A stretch of 64,000 bases of DNA from an uncultured SAR86 cluster bacterium (GTDB lineage: Bacteria > Pseudomonadota > Gammaproteobacteria > Magnimaribacterales > AG-339-G14): assembly GCA_902627595.1 (NCBI GenBank), contig CACOJO010000006.1, positions 1 to 64,000 on the forward strand, written 5' to 3'. The stretch's first letter is position 1. Each line of letters begins with the position of its first letter. This document shows, one piece after another, positions 27,678 through 36,736 of the stretch. A model generated the notes under the pieces. That model did no database searches. It saw only the letters and a list, made by a program, of their open reading frames with translations, and had not been told where the DNA came from. The position numbers were made by a program, and so were the translations under genes.

Positions 27678-28103
27678 CTATGCTTTCATTCTTTCAAGCA
27701 TATTTTGCATTTGCTGATGCAATTTATTAACTGCTTGAAGAGGTCTTACGATCACTTTAAATTCCGTGATTTTGTTTTCTTCATTCCATGAAATTAAATC
27801 AATACCATTGACATAAATTCCATCAATCTCTGATTCAAATTCCAGAACCGCTGAATTTTCACCAATGATTTCTTTAATATATCTAAATTTTGATGGACTT
27901 TTTTCATCTAGGATTTCTTTGGGTGAGTCTTCTCCCCCAAAAACTCCGCCAGCCGCCATCAAATACATTTTGGTTATCTCCCTGCCTCTTTGAGGTGTGT
28001 AGACCACTGGGGAATAAAAAACGCAATCTTCAGCCAAAATTTCATCGTATTTATCTGGGTTATCCGACTTGATTACTTCGTACCATTTTTCTATAGCATG
28101 CAT
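27678..28103 (-). CDS. SnoaL/NTF2-like protein
   Basis: 141 residues. AIEKWYEVIKSDNPDKYDEILAEDCVFYSPVV is the standard first helix-loop of nuclear-transport-factor-2-like proteins, followed by strands (AVLEFESEIDGIYVNGIDLISW) that close the pocket and a helical tail. Likely a small-ligand-binding protein or hydrolase/isomerase. It is divergent from the amidase; the two may share a 72-85-nt control region. Confidence 0.8.
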   Translation of the reverse strand: MHAIEKWYEVIKSDNPDKYDEILAEDCVFYSPVVYTPQRGREITKMYLMAAGGVFGGEDSPKEILDEKSPSKFRYIKEIIGENSAVLEFESEIDGIYVNGIDLISWNEENKITEFKVIVRPLQAVNKLHQQMQNMLERMKA

Positions 28104-28187
28104 TTATATCTCCTAATATGAATTCAAAAAAAATTTTTAAAAGTCTATGATAATCTTAATTCAAAGTTTCATTATTTGGGAGAGATT

Positions 28188-29570
28188 ATGGATGAATTAA
28201 TAAAAAAAGGTGCTGTTGAATTAAGTAGACTTATTAAAAATGGAGAAACTTCAAGCGAAGAAGTCGTAAAAGCTCATCTGAAGAGAATAAAAGAAGTAAA
28301 TCCAGAAATTAATGCTATTACGATTTCTTTGGAGGAATCTGCTTTGGAATTAGCTATCAAAAGTGATAATGCCTCTAAAGAAGAAAAAGCAAGACCTCTT
28401 CATGGAGTTCCTTTTACGATAAAAGAAAATATAGATTTTGAAGGCTTGCCTACAACTGATGGGTTACCATTTTTTGCCGAAGAGTTTCCGCCAAAAAACG
28501 CTCCTATCGTTGATCGAATGTTGAGTGCTGGAGCTATTCCAATAGGCAGAACCAACTTGCCTGAGATGGGTTTGCGCTTGGATACCGATAATCCTCTAAG
28601 AGGTAGAACATTCAATCCATGGAATAAAAAATTAACACCTGGAGGATCAAGCGGAGGAGAAGCGGCGGCAATTGCAACTGGAATGTCTCCCATTGGACTG
28701 GGAAATGATGTCGGTGGTTCTCTTAGAAATCCTGCTTATTGCTGTGGGATAAGTTCAATCAAACCTACTGTAGGCAGAGTTCCAGGAGTGCATAGTGGCG
28801 CTATGGAAAATATTGGTTTGATTGCGCCTTTTTTAACTGATGGGCCGATGGCAAGGAAGGTTGAAGACATTAAAACTGGTCTTTCAATTTTGGCAGGCAG
28901 ACATATTGATGATCCAAATTCGGTTGACGTTCCATTGGAAGGAAAAATGCCAGAAAAATTTAAAGCTGCTCTAGTAAAAGAAATAGATGGTATTGAACTT
29001 CCACCAGCGACAGTTAGAGAGATTGAAGAAGCTGGAAAAATTCTTTCTGAAAATGGATGGGACGTTGAGGAAGTACAAGCTCCAGAATTAGATAAGGTCT
29101 TTGAAATGTGGGGAGTAATTCTTGTCGAGGGTGGTATGGAACTTGCTCCTAAAGAGCTTTTTAAACCAGAAACTGCGGCTTATCTAGATAGATGGTCTGA
29201 AACTTTCAGTCATATAAATTTATCAATGGATGAAAAGTTTGTCGAGAGATTTAGGCTTAGAAAAGTTTGGTCAAATTTTTTAAATGAATATCAGGTTTGC
29301 ATTGGTCCAACTTGGTGTAATTTACCTTGGCCAATTGATACAGATTTAGATCCAAAATTAGGAAATGATGCGCTTAAAAAAAGTTTTTACTTTATAGCAC
29401 CTGCTAATGGTTTGGGATTACCTGCAGTGGCCTTAGCTACAGGTGTTTCAGAAGGCATTCCAATAGGGATTCAAATATATGCTGACTTATTTAGAGATGA
29501 TTTGGCTTTGTTAGCAGCTGAAATAATTGAGAAAGAAAAGCCTTGTCCTTCGCCAATTAATCCTATGTAA
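28188..29570 (+). CDS. Amidase (amidase-signature family)
   Basis: 460 residues from the ATG at 28188, chosen over an in-frame TTG 12 nt upstream because GGGAGAG precedes the ATG. The Ser-cisSer-Lys triad is visible: Lys in PFTIKENIDF, the cis-Ser in GGSSGGEAAAIA, and the nucleophile in DVGGSLRNPAYC. It hydrolyses amide bonds; family members also include fatty-acid amide hydrolase and GatA, but no gatB or gatC is nearby, so a catabolic amidase is more likely. Confidence 0.92.
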   Translation: MDELIKKGAVELSRLIKNGETSSEEVVKAHLKRIKEVNPEINAITISLEESALELAIKSDNASKEEKARPLHGVPFTIKENIDFEGLPTTDGLPFFAEEFPPKNAPIVDRMLSAGAIPIGRTNLPEMGLRLDTDNPLRGRTFNPWNKKLTPGGSSGGEAAAIATGMSPIGLGNDVGGSLRNPAYCCGISSIKPTVGRVPGVHSGAMENIGLIAPFLTDGPMARKVEDIKTGLSILAGRHIDDPNSVDVPLEGKMPEKFKAALVKEIDGIELPPATVREIEEAGKILSENGWDVEEVQAPELDKVFEMWGVILVEGGMELAPKELFKPETAAYLDRWSETFSHINLSMDEKFVERFRLRKVWSNFLNEYQVCIGPTWCNLPWPIDTDLDPKLGNDALKKSFYFIAPANGLGLPAVALATGVSEGIPIGIQIYADLFRDDLALLAAEIIEKEKPCPSPINPM

Positions 29571-29605
29571 ATAAAGCTTTTAATTTATAATCTTTCTTTT
29601 CAAAA

Positions 29606-30268
29606 ATGATTGTAAATTTTCATAACATAGAACTTGAAAGCTCTGAAGATGCATTTCGTCCTACTCTAATAAGTGAAGAATGTGCTCTGAAAGCAGACTT
29701 CAAAAATAAAAAAGTCTTGGATATGGGATGTGGCATAGGACCTCTTGCAATTTATTTCGCAAAAAATGGAGCTGCTGAAGTAGATGCTTGTGATATTTAT
29801 GATAAACATTTAGAACTTACAAAACTTAACGCACTACGAAACGACGTTTCGATAAATATCATTGAGTCAGACTTATTTCAAAACGTGACCAGTAAATATG
29901 ATTTGATTTGCTGTGATGTCTCTGGAGTGTCAAAAAATATTGCGGAAGTAACTGGTTGGTTTCCGACTGAAGTTCCCAAAGCAGATGATACTGGATCAAA
30001 TTTGATTGTAAGAGTTGTTGAAGGCAGTCCTGAACATCTTAAGGAAGGCGGCTGTTTAAATATTTGTACAACCTCTTTTTCAAATATTCAAGAAATTGAA
30101 AATACCATGCAAAAATCTTTTCCAGATAAATGGGAGAAGATTTTAGAAAAAGAGGTACCTTTTTCAAAGCGTTTGATAGCGAATATAGATTTATTGAAAG
30201 AAGAAATGTACTTAGAAAAAGATGGAAAGTATTTCTGGATATTTTCTATGTATAAGTTAAGTAAATAA
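29606..30268 (+). CDS. Class I SAM-dependent methyltransferase
   Basis: 220 residues. Motif I is VLDMGCGIGPLAIYFAKNGA and the acidic end of beta-2 is DIYDKH, characteristic of PrmA/small methyltransferases. Motif IV is CCDVSG rather than NPPY, which argues against an N6-adenine or HemK-type enzyme. Target unknown. Its 3' end overlaps the convergent aldo/keto reductase gene by 12 nt. Confidence 0.84.
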   Translation: MIVNFHNIELESSEDAFRPTLISEECALKADFKNKKVLDMGCGIGPLAIYFAKNGAAEVDACDIYDKHLELTKLNALRNDVSINIIESDLFQNVTSKYDLICCDVSGVSKNIAEVTGWFPTEVPKADDTGSNLIVRVVEGSPEHLKEGGCLNICTTSFSNIQEIENTMQKSFPDKWEKILEKEVPFSKRLIANIDLLKEEMYLEKDGKYFWIFSMYKLSK

Positions 30269-31234
30269 ATTTTTAAGTTCTTTTAGTTGTTCTTCGCTTA
30301 ACTCACTCATATTTTCAGTATCTAAACATTCTTTTAACTCTTGAGTATTTTTTACCCCCAGAATTACTGAGCTTACTTTTTGTGTCGAAAGAGCATAACG
30401 ATGTGCTAGAGAGGCTGGAGATTCGCCCCACTTTTTTGCAAGATCTCTAAAGGGCTCTGCTCTTTCATAATCATCAAAGTCAGATTTGTCTCTTCCTGAT
30501 GGATGAGGTTCGCGATCCATTTTTAAGGTCAATGCTCCTGCTTGAACGGCTCTAATGGCCAAAATCGGAATGTCTTTGTCCTGACACTCTCTCAGAATTC
30601 TATTTGGGTCCGGTTTTTTGCTAATGTAGCCAATAGCTCCAATAGAATTCATCACGTTCACTGCGCACTGCATGGCCTCCGGTTGTTTTTCATAGTTAAT
30701 TGCAGAAATTAAAGCTTCTTCTTCGCCCAAACCTATTCCCCAGGAGTCAACCTTTCCTTCAGACTTCAATCTTTCGAAAGCTGGAATCACAGAGTCGTAA
30801 TAACAAGATAGAGAAGTTGTAATTGAGTCTCTTAAATCATTTAAAACAGGTAGTTGATAGTCATCTTTGATCAGTTGAGAGTGCAAAAGAAATAAATTTA
30901 CCTTATCTATTTTCATTCTCTCAAAACTTTCTATAAGAGATTCATTGAGCTTGTCATAGACTTTTCCATGCGGAAGAGTACCCAACTGACATTTAGTTGT
31001 AATCTTCAATTTGGACACATCTCTATCTTTGAGAGCTTCTCCAACGACTAGTTCAGCCTCTCCTCTACCATACATTGGAGCCATATCAAGATGGTTGATA
31101 CCAGAATCAATAGCATATAAAACAGTATCTACGGCTTCTCTTCTAGTTGTCTTGCCCCATACATTTCCTATCCCGCCTCCGCCTAGAGTTAAAGCACTAA
31201 TTGATCCAAAAGGCTTGAAGTTTCTATATTTCAT
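30257..31234 (-). CDS. Aldo/keto reductase
   Basis: 325 residues. NHLDMAPMYGRGEAELVVGEAL holds the catalytic Asp and Tyr, KITTKCQLG has the Lys, and LFLLHSQ contains the His position. The C-terminal VSSVILGVKNTQELKECL binds NADP. The N-terminal FGSISALTLGGGGIGNVWG resembles the L-fucose/D-threo-aldose 1-dehydrogenase branch. Probably a cytoplasmic sugar or aldehyde oxidoreductase. Confidence 0.9.
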   Translation of the reverse strand: MKYRNFKPFGSISALTLGGGGIGNVWGKTTRREAVDTVLYAIDSGINHLDMAPMYGRGEAELVVGEALKDRDVSKLKITTKCQLGTLPHGKVYDKLNESLIESFERMKIDKVNLFLLHSQLIKDDYQLPVLNDLRDSITTSLSCYYDSVIPAFERLKSEGKVDSWGIGLGEEEALISAINYEKQPEAMQCAVNVMNSIGAIGYISKKPDPNRILRECQDKDIPILAIRAVQAGALTLKMDREPHPSGRDKSDFDDYERAEPFRDLAKKWGESPASLAHRYALSTQKVSSVILGVKNTQELKECLDTENMSELSEEQLKELKNLFT

Positions 31235-31251
31235 AAGTGTGTCCTAAAAAT

Positions 31252-32427
31252 TTATTTTGAGATAGCATCATATTTATAAAAACTATCCATAATTTTTTTT
31301 ATAAAAAATTTCATTACTAAGTTTCTAAAAATAGCTAAGAAATCTGAAAGATGAAAAATTGTTGCATTCCTAGCTGCAGTTCTTTGCGCCTTTGCCGTTC
31401 TATACTTTCTTTTATTCTCATAATCATCAAGTCCTATTGCAACATTATCAAAAGAAGAAAGGCTTGAGGCTAAAACTATTCCATCCTCAATAGCCATGGC
31501 AGCTCCTTGAGCAACAAATGGCAACATTGGATGAGCAGCATCTCCAAGCAAACTAAATCTTCCTTTGCTCCATTTATTCATCGGCGCCCTATCGTGCAAC
31601 CCCCATTTATATAAGCTACCTGGTTTTGTGCCTTCTAAAATATCTTGAATTTCGGGATGCCAGTCAGAAAAAATATGCTTTAGTTCAGAAATGTCTCCTT
31701 TTTCAGACCAATCCTCATTCGTCCAATCATTTTGTTCTACCAGACATACACAATTTAAAAAATTTCCGCCTTTAACTAAATATTGTACAAAGTGTTTCTT
31801 GGGTCCCAACCAAACTTTTGTATTTTGCTGTAAGAATTTTGGAGATATTTCTTCTATAGGAACTAACATTCGCCATGCTACATTCCCTGTATATCGGGCT
31901 TGATCTTCTCCCCAAAGTTTTTTTCTTACAACTGAATGAATTCCATCTGCACCGATTACAGCATCCGAGCCAATAACCCTTTCTTTAGTTTTAATAAAAG
32001 CGCCATTTTCATCTTCATATAAGTCCAAGATTTCAGAATTTTTTTCGATTTGAATTTCTTCTTTCTTAATAATTTTTAAAAGAGCTTTTTGTAAATCAGC
32101 TCGATGAACATCGTAATTTGGAGAGCCATATATCTTTACTGAAGAATTTTTTAAAGCCTGTTCAGCTAAAACTTTTCCAGTTCGATAATGAACAAATTGA
32201 AACGCTTCTGGTTCATATACGTCTGTCAGTAATTCTTCCATAACGCCAAGATGTTTAAGAACCTTATTAGCATTTGGTGAAAGCTGAATTCCAGCTCCAA
32301 GTTCACTTAAAGATTCTGTCTTTTCATAAATTATTGGTTTATGTCCTCTTTTTTTCAAAGCTAAAGCAGCTACCAGTCCTCCAATTCCAGCTCCCACAAT
32401 CGAAATTTCTAAAGGTTTAGATTTCAT
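31252..32427 (-). CDS. FAD-dependent monooxygenase (salicylate-hydroxylase-like)
   Basis: 391 residues. The FAD Rossmann motif GAGIGGLVAALALKKRG begins at about residue 12, with DAVIGADGIHS in the middle and GDAAHPMLPFVAQGAAMAIEDG near 290-310. This is group A flavoprotein hydroxylase architecture, close to salicylate/6-hydroxynicotinate 3-monooxygenases. It would hydroxylate an aromatic or heteroaromatic compound using NAD(P)H and O2. It is 12 nt from the SgcJ-like gene upstream. Confidence 0.9.
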   Translation of the reverse strand: MKSKPLEISIVGAGIGGLVAALALKKRGHKPIIYEKTESLSELGAGIQLSPNANKVLKHLGVMEELLTDVYEPEAFQFVHYRTGKVLAEQALKNSSVKIYGSPNYDVHRADLQKALLKIIKKEEIQIEKNSEILDLYEDENGAFIKTKERVIGSDAVIGADGIHSVVRKKLWGEDQARYTGNVAWRMLVPIEEISPKFLQQNTKVWLGPKKHFVQYLVKGGNFLNCVCLVEQNDWTNEDWSEKGDISELKHIFSDWHPEIQDILEGTKPGSLYKWGLHDRAPMNKWSKGRFSLLGDAAHPMLPFVAQGAAMAIEDGIVLASSLSSFDNVAIGLDDYENKRKYRTAKAQRTAARNATIFHLSDFLAIFRNLVMKFFIKKIMDSFYKYDAISK

Positions 32428-32439
32428 AAAAATTAACAG

Positions 32440-32886
32440 TTAGAGAACGGGAGAAGAATGATGAATTTTTATCTTAATTTCTTTTCCTTCAAGACAAAAA
32501 ATAAAAGTGAAAGCAACCAAAGTCGTCTCACTCGATGAGACTGGTTTAAAAGAAAGCGTTCCCATTGCTGAGGATAAATTTTTTTCATTTAAAATATTCA
32601 ACTCTTGAAGATTAATTTCTTCCCAAGGCTTTAAAGCAAAGCCATTATCTTCTGAAAATCTCCCCTTAACGAAATAAGACAAAGCTTCATCTAAGCTATT
32701 TCTAAATATTTTTTCTTTGGTAAAAGTAGGTTTAAAAAGTACCTCTTGAGTTTTAAAAGCGTAGTGCTTAGATAAAAATTTCAAAGCTTCTTTTTCGAAA
32801 TCCTTTTTTTTTGAATAAGCTTTTCCTATCTCAATTACTCCTTTGGTCCATGAATTAATAAACTCTTTAATTTTAGATTCGTTCAT
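32440..32886 (-). CDS. Small SgcJ/EcaC-like (NTF2-fold) protein
   Basis: 148 residues, no signal. The gene starts 53 nt from the divergent SDR. The N-terminal helix (FINSWTKGVIEIGKAY), central KPTFTKEKIFR and the C-terminal KIKIHHSSPVL, where HHSS is typical of the end of SgcJ/EcaC-type proteins, support an NTF2-like fold. No catalytic residues can be assigned. Family recognition is moderate. Confidence 0.7.
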   Translation of the reverse strand: MNESKIKEFINSWTKGVIEIGKAYSKKKDFEKEALKFLSKHYAFKTQEVLFKPTFTKEKIFRNSLDEALSYFVKGRFSEDNGFALKPWEEINLQELNILNEKNLSSAMGTLSFKPVSSSETTLVAFTFIFCLEGKEIKIKIHHSSPVL

Positions 32887-32938
32887 AAAATCATGATAAT
32901 TAATTTATTTAGGTATTGAAACTTAGTAAGATAAATTC

Positions 32939-33763
32939 ATGAGTATATATAAAGATAAAAAAGTCCTTATCACAGGTGCATCAACCGGGATAGGTTATGC
33001 CTTGGCTGAAGAATTAAATAAACGAGGTGCAGAAGTTATTTTAACTGCAAGATCAGAGGATAAATTGCATGCTCTTGCTGAAAAAATTAAAGCATCTGGT
33101 GGGAGAGCACATGTCTTTATTGAAGATCTTTCTGTTCAAGGCTCCGCTGAAGCTTTATATAACCAAATAAAATCGCAGAACTTATCTGTCGATATCTTAA
33201 TCAATAATGCTGGGTACGGCAGATGGGGAGAATTAACTAGCTTTGATAGGGATGATTATGCAGAGATGTTGCAACTCAATGTTGTGACGCTAACAGATCT
33301 TTGCCATTTGTATTTACCCGATATGGTTAGACAAGGTGGTGGTGGCATTATAAATGTTGGTTCAATGGCTTCGTTAGCACCAATACCATATGCAAGTATT
33401 TATTCTTCTTCAAAAGCATATGTTTTGATGTTCTCTGAAGCTATAAGGTTTGAATATCAAGATAAAAATATTAAAGTTATGGCGCTTCTTCCTGGAGGAA
33501 CGGAATCAGAGTTTGCCCGAGTAGCTACAGAAAAATCTGAGGAACTAACAGAAAGATATCAAAATCGAGATAACTCAGCATCTGGAATGTCTATGCAAAC
33601 TTCGCACGATGTCGCTCTGGAATGTCTAGAAGGTTATGAAAAAGATAAACAATATGTCTTATGTGGCAGAGGCAATAGATTATTAAATTTCATTACTGGT
33701 TTTATGAGCAGAAAAGCTGTTCTTAATTTAACTGGGAAAATGTTTAAGCGTATAGCTGGATAA
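32939..33763 (+). CDS. Short-chain dehydrogenase/reductase
   Basis: 274 residues. TGASTGIGYALAEEL is the NAD(P) motif, INNAGYGRWGEL follows strand 4, and the catalytic YSSSKAYVLMFSEAI has the Tyr-Lys pair preceded by the Ser in NVGSMAS. The residues after the Gly motif (TARSED) favour NADP. The C-terminal end is basic and hydrophobic, like DltE-type SDRs. It is divergent from the NTF2-like gene. Confidence 0.9.
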   Translation: MSIYKDKKVLITGASTGIGYALAEELNKRGAEVILTARSEDKLHALAEKIKASGGRAHVFIEDLSVQGSAEALYNQIKSQNLSVDILINNAGYGRWGELTSFDRDDYAEMLQLNVVTLTDLCHLYLPDMVRQGGGGIINVGSMASLAPIPYASIYSSSKAYVLMFSEAIRFEYQDKNIKVMALLPGGTESEFARVATEKSEELTERYQNRDNSASGMSMQTSHDVALECLEGYEKDKQYVLCGRGNRLLNFITGFMSRKAVLNLTGKMFKRIAG

Positions 33764-33823
33764 ATTCTTTTAGAAATATACATCTTAAAGTTTAAGAAAA
33801 ATCAAAGTATTCAAAGAATAATT

Positions 33824-34744
33824 CTAAGAGTCTTCTTTTTTTAACTCAAAAGTAAAAGTCCAAGCTAATCTATTTAAAAAAGGTATTTTTGAAAAAAGTT
33901 TTGAATCTAAAAAATTAAACAGTGGTAGCAGAGCACTCGAAAATTTTGCCAAAGGGCTTAAAAAATGCCAATACCTGATATTTTCAACTTTAAAATATTT
34001 TTGGGCAATTCTTATGTGTTTAAAAGTTAAGATATTTGCTGTTTCCCAGTGAGTTCTTTGTTCTGGGGTAATTTTTCTATAAAAGTTTAATAGCGGATTA
34101 ATTCCTAAAGCTTCGATACAGATTACTTTACCGTCTTTTTTTAATACTCTTTGTAATTCTTTCATTACCCTTTCAAATTCGATGTGGTGAAGCATTCTTG
34201 CGCAAATTATTATGTCGAAAGTATCATCATCAAAATATAAATTCTCACAGTCTGCAACTGAAAAAATTACATTAGATAAATTATTTTTTAATGCAAGTTC
34301 ATTGCCTTCTTTAACTGAATTAGGACTAAGGTCTATGCCAACTACTAATTCAGCATTGGATTTTGCTGCAATAATTGACTCTCTACCGAACCCGCAAGCC
34401 ACATCCAATACAACTTTTCCTTTGCTATTTTCGGATATAAGTTCATTGAAATAAGCATCTGATAGCCCTGAAATACTATTCTTTAAAAGATATGAATTGT
34501 TAAACCATTTTTGGTTATTGATAAATAAACTATCTTCAGAATCTTCCAGGCCATCAAGCATTTTCGTATTGGAAAAGAATTTTTTTGCATCTTCTTTTGA
34601 AATTTTTTTTCTAAAATCCATATCTCTAAGTTTGTCATGTAACAAGACTTCCTCTTGCTTTCTTTCTTCTAAACTTGCAAACCATTCCTCAGAATCAGAT
34701 ATTGAATTATTTTTAATAGATTGAATTATTTTTTCTTTAGACAT
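33824..34744 (-). CDS. Class I SAM-dependent methyltransferase
   Basis: 306 residues. VVLDVACGFGRESIIAAKSNAE is motif I, VVGIDLSPNSV holds the acidic adenosine contact, and DIIICARMLHHIEF is motif IV of Methyltransf_11-type enzymes. Its ATG shares one nucleotide with the stop of the membrane protein gene upstream (34744), so they are translationally coupled. By this link it may methylate a glycan or lipid-linked sugar. Confidence 0.86.
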   Translation of the reverse strand: MSKEKIIQSIKNNSISDSEEWFASLEERKQEEVLLHDKLRDMDFRKKISKEDAKKFFSNTKMLDGLEDSEDSLFINNQKWFNNSYLLKNSISGLSDAYFNELISENSKGKVVLDVACGFGRESIIAAKSNAELVVGIDLSPNSVKEGNELALKNNLSNVIFSVADCENLYFDDDTFDIIICARMLHHIEFERVMKELQRVLKKDGKVICIEALGINPLLNFYRKITPEQRTHWETANILTFKHIRIAQKYFKVENIRYWHFLSPLAKFSSALLPLFNFLDSKLFSKIPFLNRLAWTFTFELKKEDS

Positions 34745-35976
34745 TAGTTTGGTTTTGGAATTTTTTTGTCCCTAAAAGACTTATAAGTCATTGCCATTAT
34801 GAACCAAAAAAGAATATGGTCTATGAGATTTATTGAATTAATTGCCAAAATTAATAAAAGAATCTGTACGAACATAATCTTACTTTCTGTTTTTTTTATA
34901 TTTGTTAAAAGCGATCTTAAATTTAAAAAAAACATACCAAAGAAGGTTATTAACCCAATCAAACCCAATTCATAAATTATTTGAGCAAAGTCATTATGGG
35001 TCACAGGATACCGAATAAGGCTTCCACCATCGATAAAGACAGGATTATTTCTCCTAAAACTTGCTAGTCCATGACCAAAAATTGGCTTTTCAATAAAACC
35101 TTCGTATGAATTTTTTAGATACTTAAATCTAGCGCTTTCTGTAGAAAAAGATTTATTTAAAGATTTAGGGTCATAGGAGTAACTATTGAAATATTCTATG
35201 TTTGTTTGCATTTTCATTTCATTGTATTTCTTAGGAGTAATCTCAAAAAACCAAATGGAAAAAACTATTCCAGACGAAATAAATATAGCTGACAAAGATA
35301 ATCTTTTTTCAAAACTCAACATGCAGAAAATTAAACCTACTAAGGTAAGGATTAAGGCTGTTCTAGAAAATATATAAAAGATTGATAAAGCGAAAATAAA
35401 AATACTATATGTATTAATGAAGTTAACTTTCTTAGACAACTCAAAAATTAAAAATGGAAATAAAAGCGCAAGATATATTGCTAGAGTACTTTTATTAGAA
35501 TATGACTCTGCCTCAAAGTCATAAAAGAAACTGGTTGCTGTTAACATTGAGCTTTCTAAAAAAAATAAATGCAAAGGTAAGGAAAAGGATAGAAAAATTA
35601 CTGCTAAATAAATACAGTATTTGAGAATTAAAAGATAATGATGTTGTATTTGATTCAATAAAATAAAAAAGATAAAAAAAATAAAGAAATTTTCAATCTC
35701 AGGATAGTTTTTAAAAGGAAAAGTTTCATCAAGATACAAAAAATAGGAAATGAAGCAAATTAATGTAAATATCAAATAAATATAATATTTAATTAATATT
35801 TGTTTCAAAAGATCAATACTCCCTTTTAGAAAAATTAAACCTGATAAAGAAATTGTGAAAAGTACTATTCTGACTTCTGTTGGAGTCGTGAGTATCATAG
35901 AAAGTATTGTGAGAGATATAAAAAAAGAAATGAAATTTAAATAAACATCTTTTTTTGAAAAGTTTTCAAAAAACAT
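34744..35976 (-). CDS. O-antigen ligase/polymerase-like membrane protein
   Basis: 410 residues with about ten to twelve transmembrane segments and a large loop, in which the pattern GHGLASFRRNNP and PVTHNDFAQIIYELGLIG matches the Wzy_C (O-antigen ligase, WaaL/Wzy) family. The catalytic-loop histidine in THNDF is conserved. The enzyme joins or polymerises lipid-linked glycans at the periplasmic side of the inner membrane. Codon content is even more A/T-rich than in the neighbours, common in surface-glycan genes and suggestive of transfer. Confidence 0.87.
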   Translation of the reverse strand: MFFENFSKKDVYLNFISFFISLTILSMILTTPTEVRIVLFTISLSGLIFLKGSIDLLKQILIKYYIYLIFTLICFISYFLYLDETFPFKNYPEIENFFIFFIFFILLNQIQHHYLLILKYCIYLAVIFLSFSLPLHLFFLESSMLTATSFFYDFEAESYSNKSTLAIYLALLFPFLIFELSKKVNFINTYSIFIFALSIFYIFSRTALILTLVGLIFCMLSFEKRLSLSAIFISSGIVFSIWFFEITPKKYNEMKMQTNIEYFNSYSYDPKSLNKSFSTESARFKYLKNSYEGFIEKPIFGHGLASFRRNNPVFIDGGSLIRYPVTHNDFAQIIYELGLIGLITFFGMFFLNLRSLLTNIKKTESKIMFVQILLLILAINSINLIDHILFWFIMAMTYKSFRDKKIPKPN

Positions 35977-35989
35977 TTTCTGTAACTAC

Positions 35990-36733
35990 TTATGAAGAAA
36001 TGTCATTCAAGTGCTTAAAAGTCTCTAAATTTGCATTCATGACAATTTCCATCTCTGGTACTTTCTGACTGATATCACCCATTTTGGTTAAGACCATGTG
36101 TACGTCGTCATGATAAGGAAGCTTGCTCATATCCTCCAACCAGCGAGTTAAATTTTCAAAAGGACTGTAATCAAATAAATTGGTAAATTGTTTATTCAAT
36201 TGTGCAATTTCAACATAAGCTGAAAAATCAGCAATAGTAACATTATCTCCTGCAATAAATTTGTTCTTTCTGAGCCACTGTGTTTCCAATGCTTTGAGTG
36301 CACTGCCAAACATTCTTTGAGACATATTTACAAGGTCTTTTGAAAGGCCTAAATCTGGTCTTAAAATAGGCGCAAAATATCCTGTCGACGCTTCCTTAAT
36401 ACTTCTGTGATGATAATGAAGATAATGATCAACTTTTCCTCTCAACTCAGGATCTTCAGGATATAAATCGTCCCATTTATGCTTATTACATAAGTAGCAC
36501 ATTATCGCTATTGACTCCGATAATAAATAACCGGTTTCGGAGTCTTCGATACCTGGTATGGTTCCATTTGGATATTTTTCTAAATATGAAGGATGACGAG
36601 TACCATTTTCTTTTGGTGAACCAGGAGCAGTTATTATCAATTCAAAAGGTAGATTTTTATAAAGCATCACCCACAAAACAGTCCTAACTGCTTGTGACAT
36701 AGGTACTCCAAAAATCTTCAATTTAGCAGACAT
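35990..36733 (-). CDS. Glutathione S-transferase (theta-like)
   Basis: 247 residues. Thioredoxin-like N-domain with GVPMSQAVRTVLWVMLY in the catalytic position, YPNGTIPGIED (cis-Pro) and LLSESIAIMCYL (glutathione-binding Ser), then the helical C-domain with NVTIADFSAYVEIAQL. The SQ-XX-R pattern near the N-terminus resembles theta-class enzymes. First of six GST-fold genes on this strand; the next starts 4 nt away. Confidence 0.9.
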   Translation of the reverse strand: MSAKLKIFGVPMSQAVRTVLWVMLYKNLPFELIITAPGSPKENGTRHPSYLEKYPNGTIPGIEDSETGYLLSESIAIMCYLCNKHKWDDLYPEDPELRGKVDHYLHYHHRSIKEASTGYFAPILRPDLGLSKDLVNMSQRMFGSALKALETQWLRKNKFIAGDNVTIADFSAYVEIAQLNKQFTNLFDYSPFENLTRWLEDMSKLPYHDDVHMVLTKMGDISQKVPEMEIVMNANLETFKHLNDISS

Positions 36734-36736
36734 ATT

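Noticed and set aside
33783..33797. Palindrome TCTTAAA-G-TTTAAGA between the SDR and methyltransferase genes, first read as a terminator
   Set aside because: It is AT-only in practice, with a one-base centre, and no T-tract follows it in the direction of either convergent gene.
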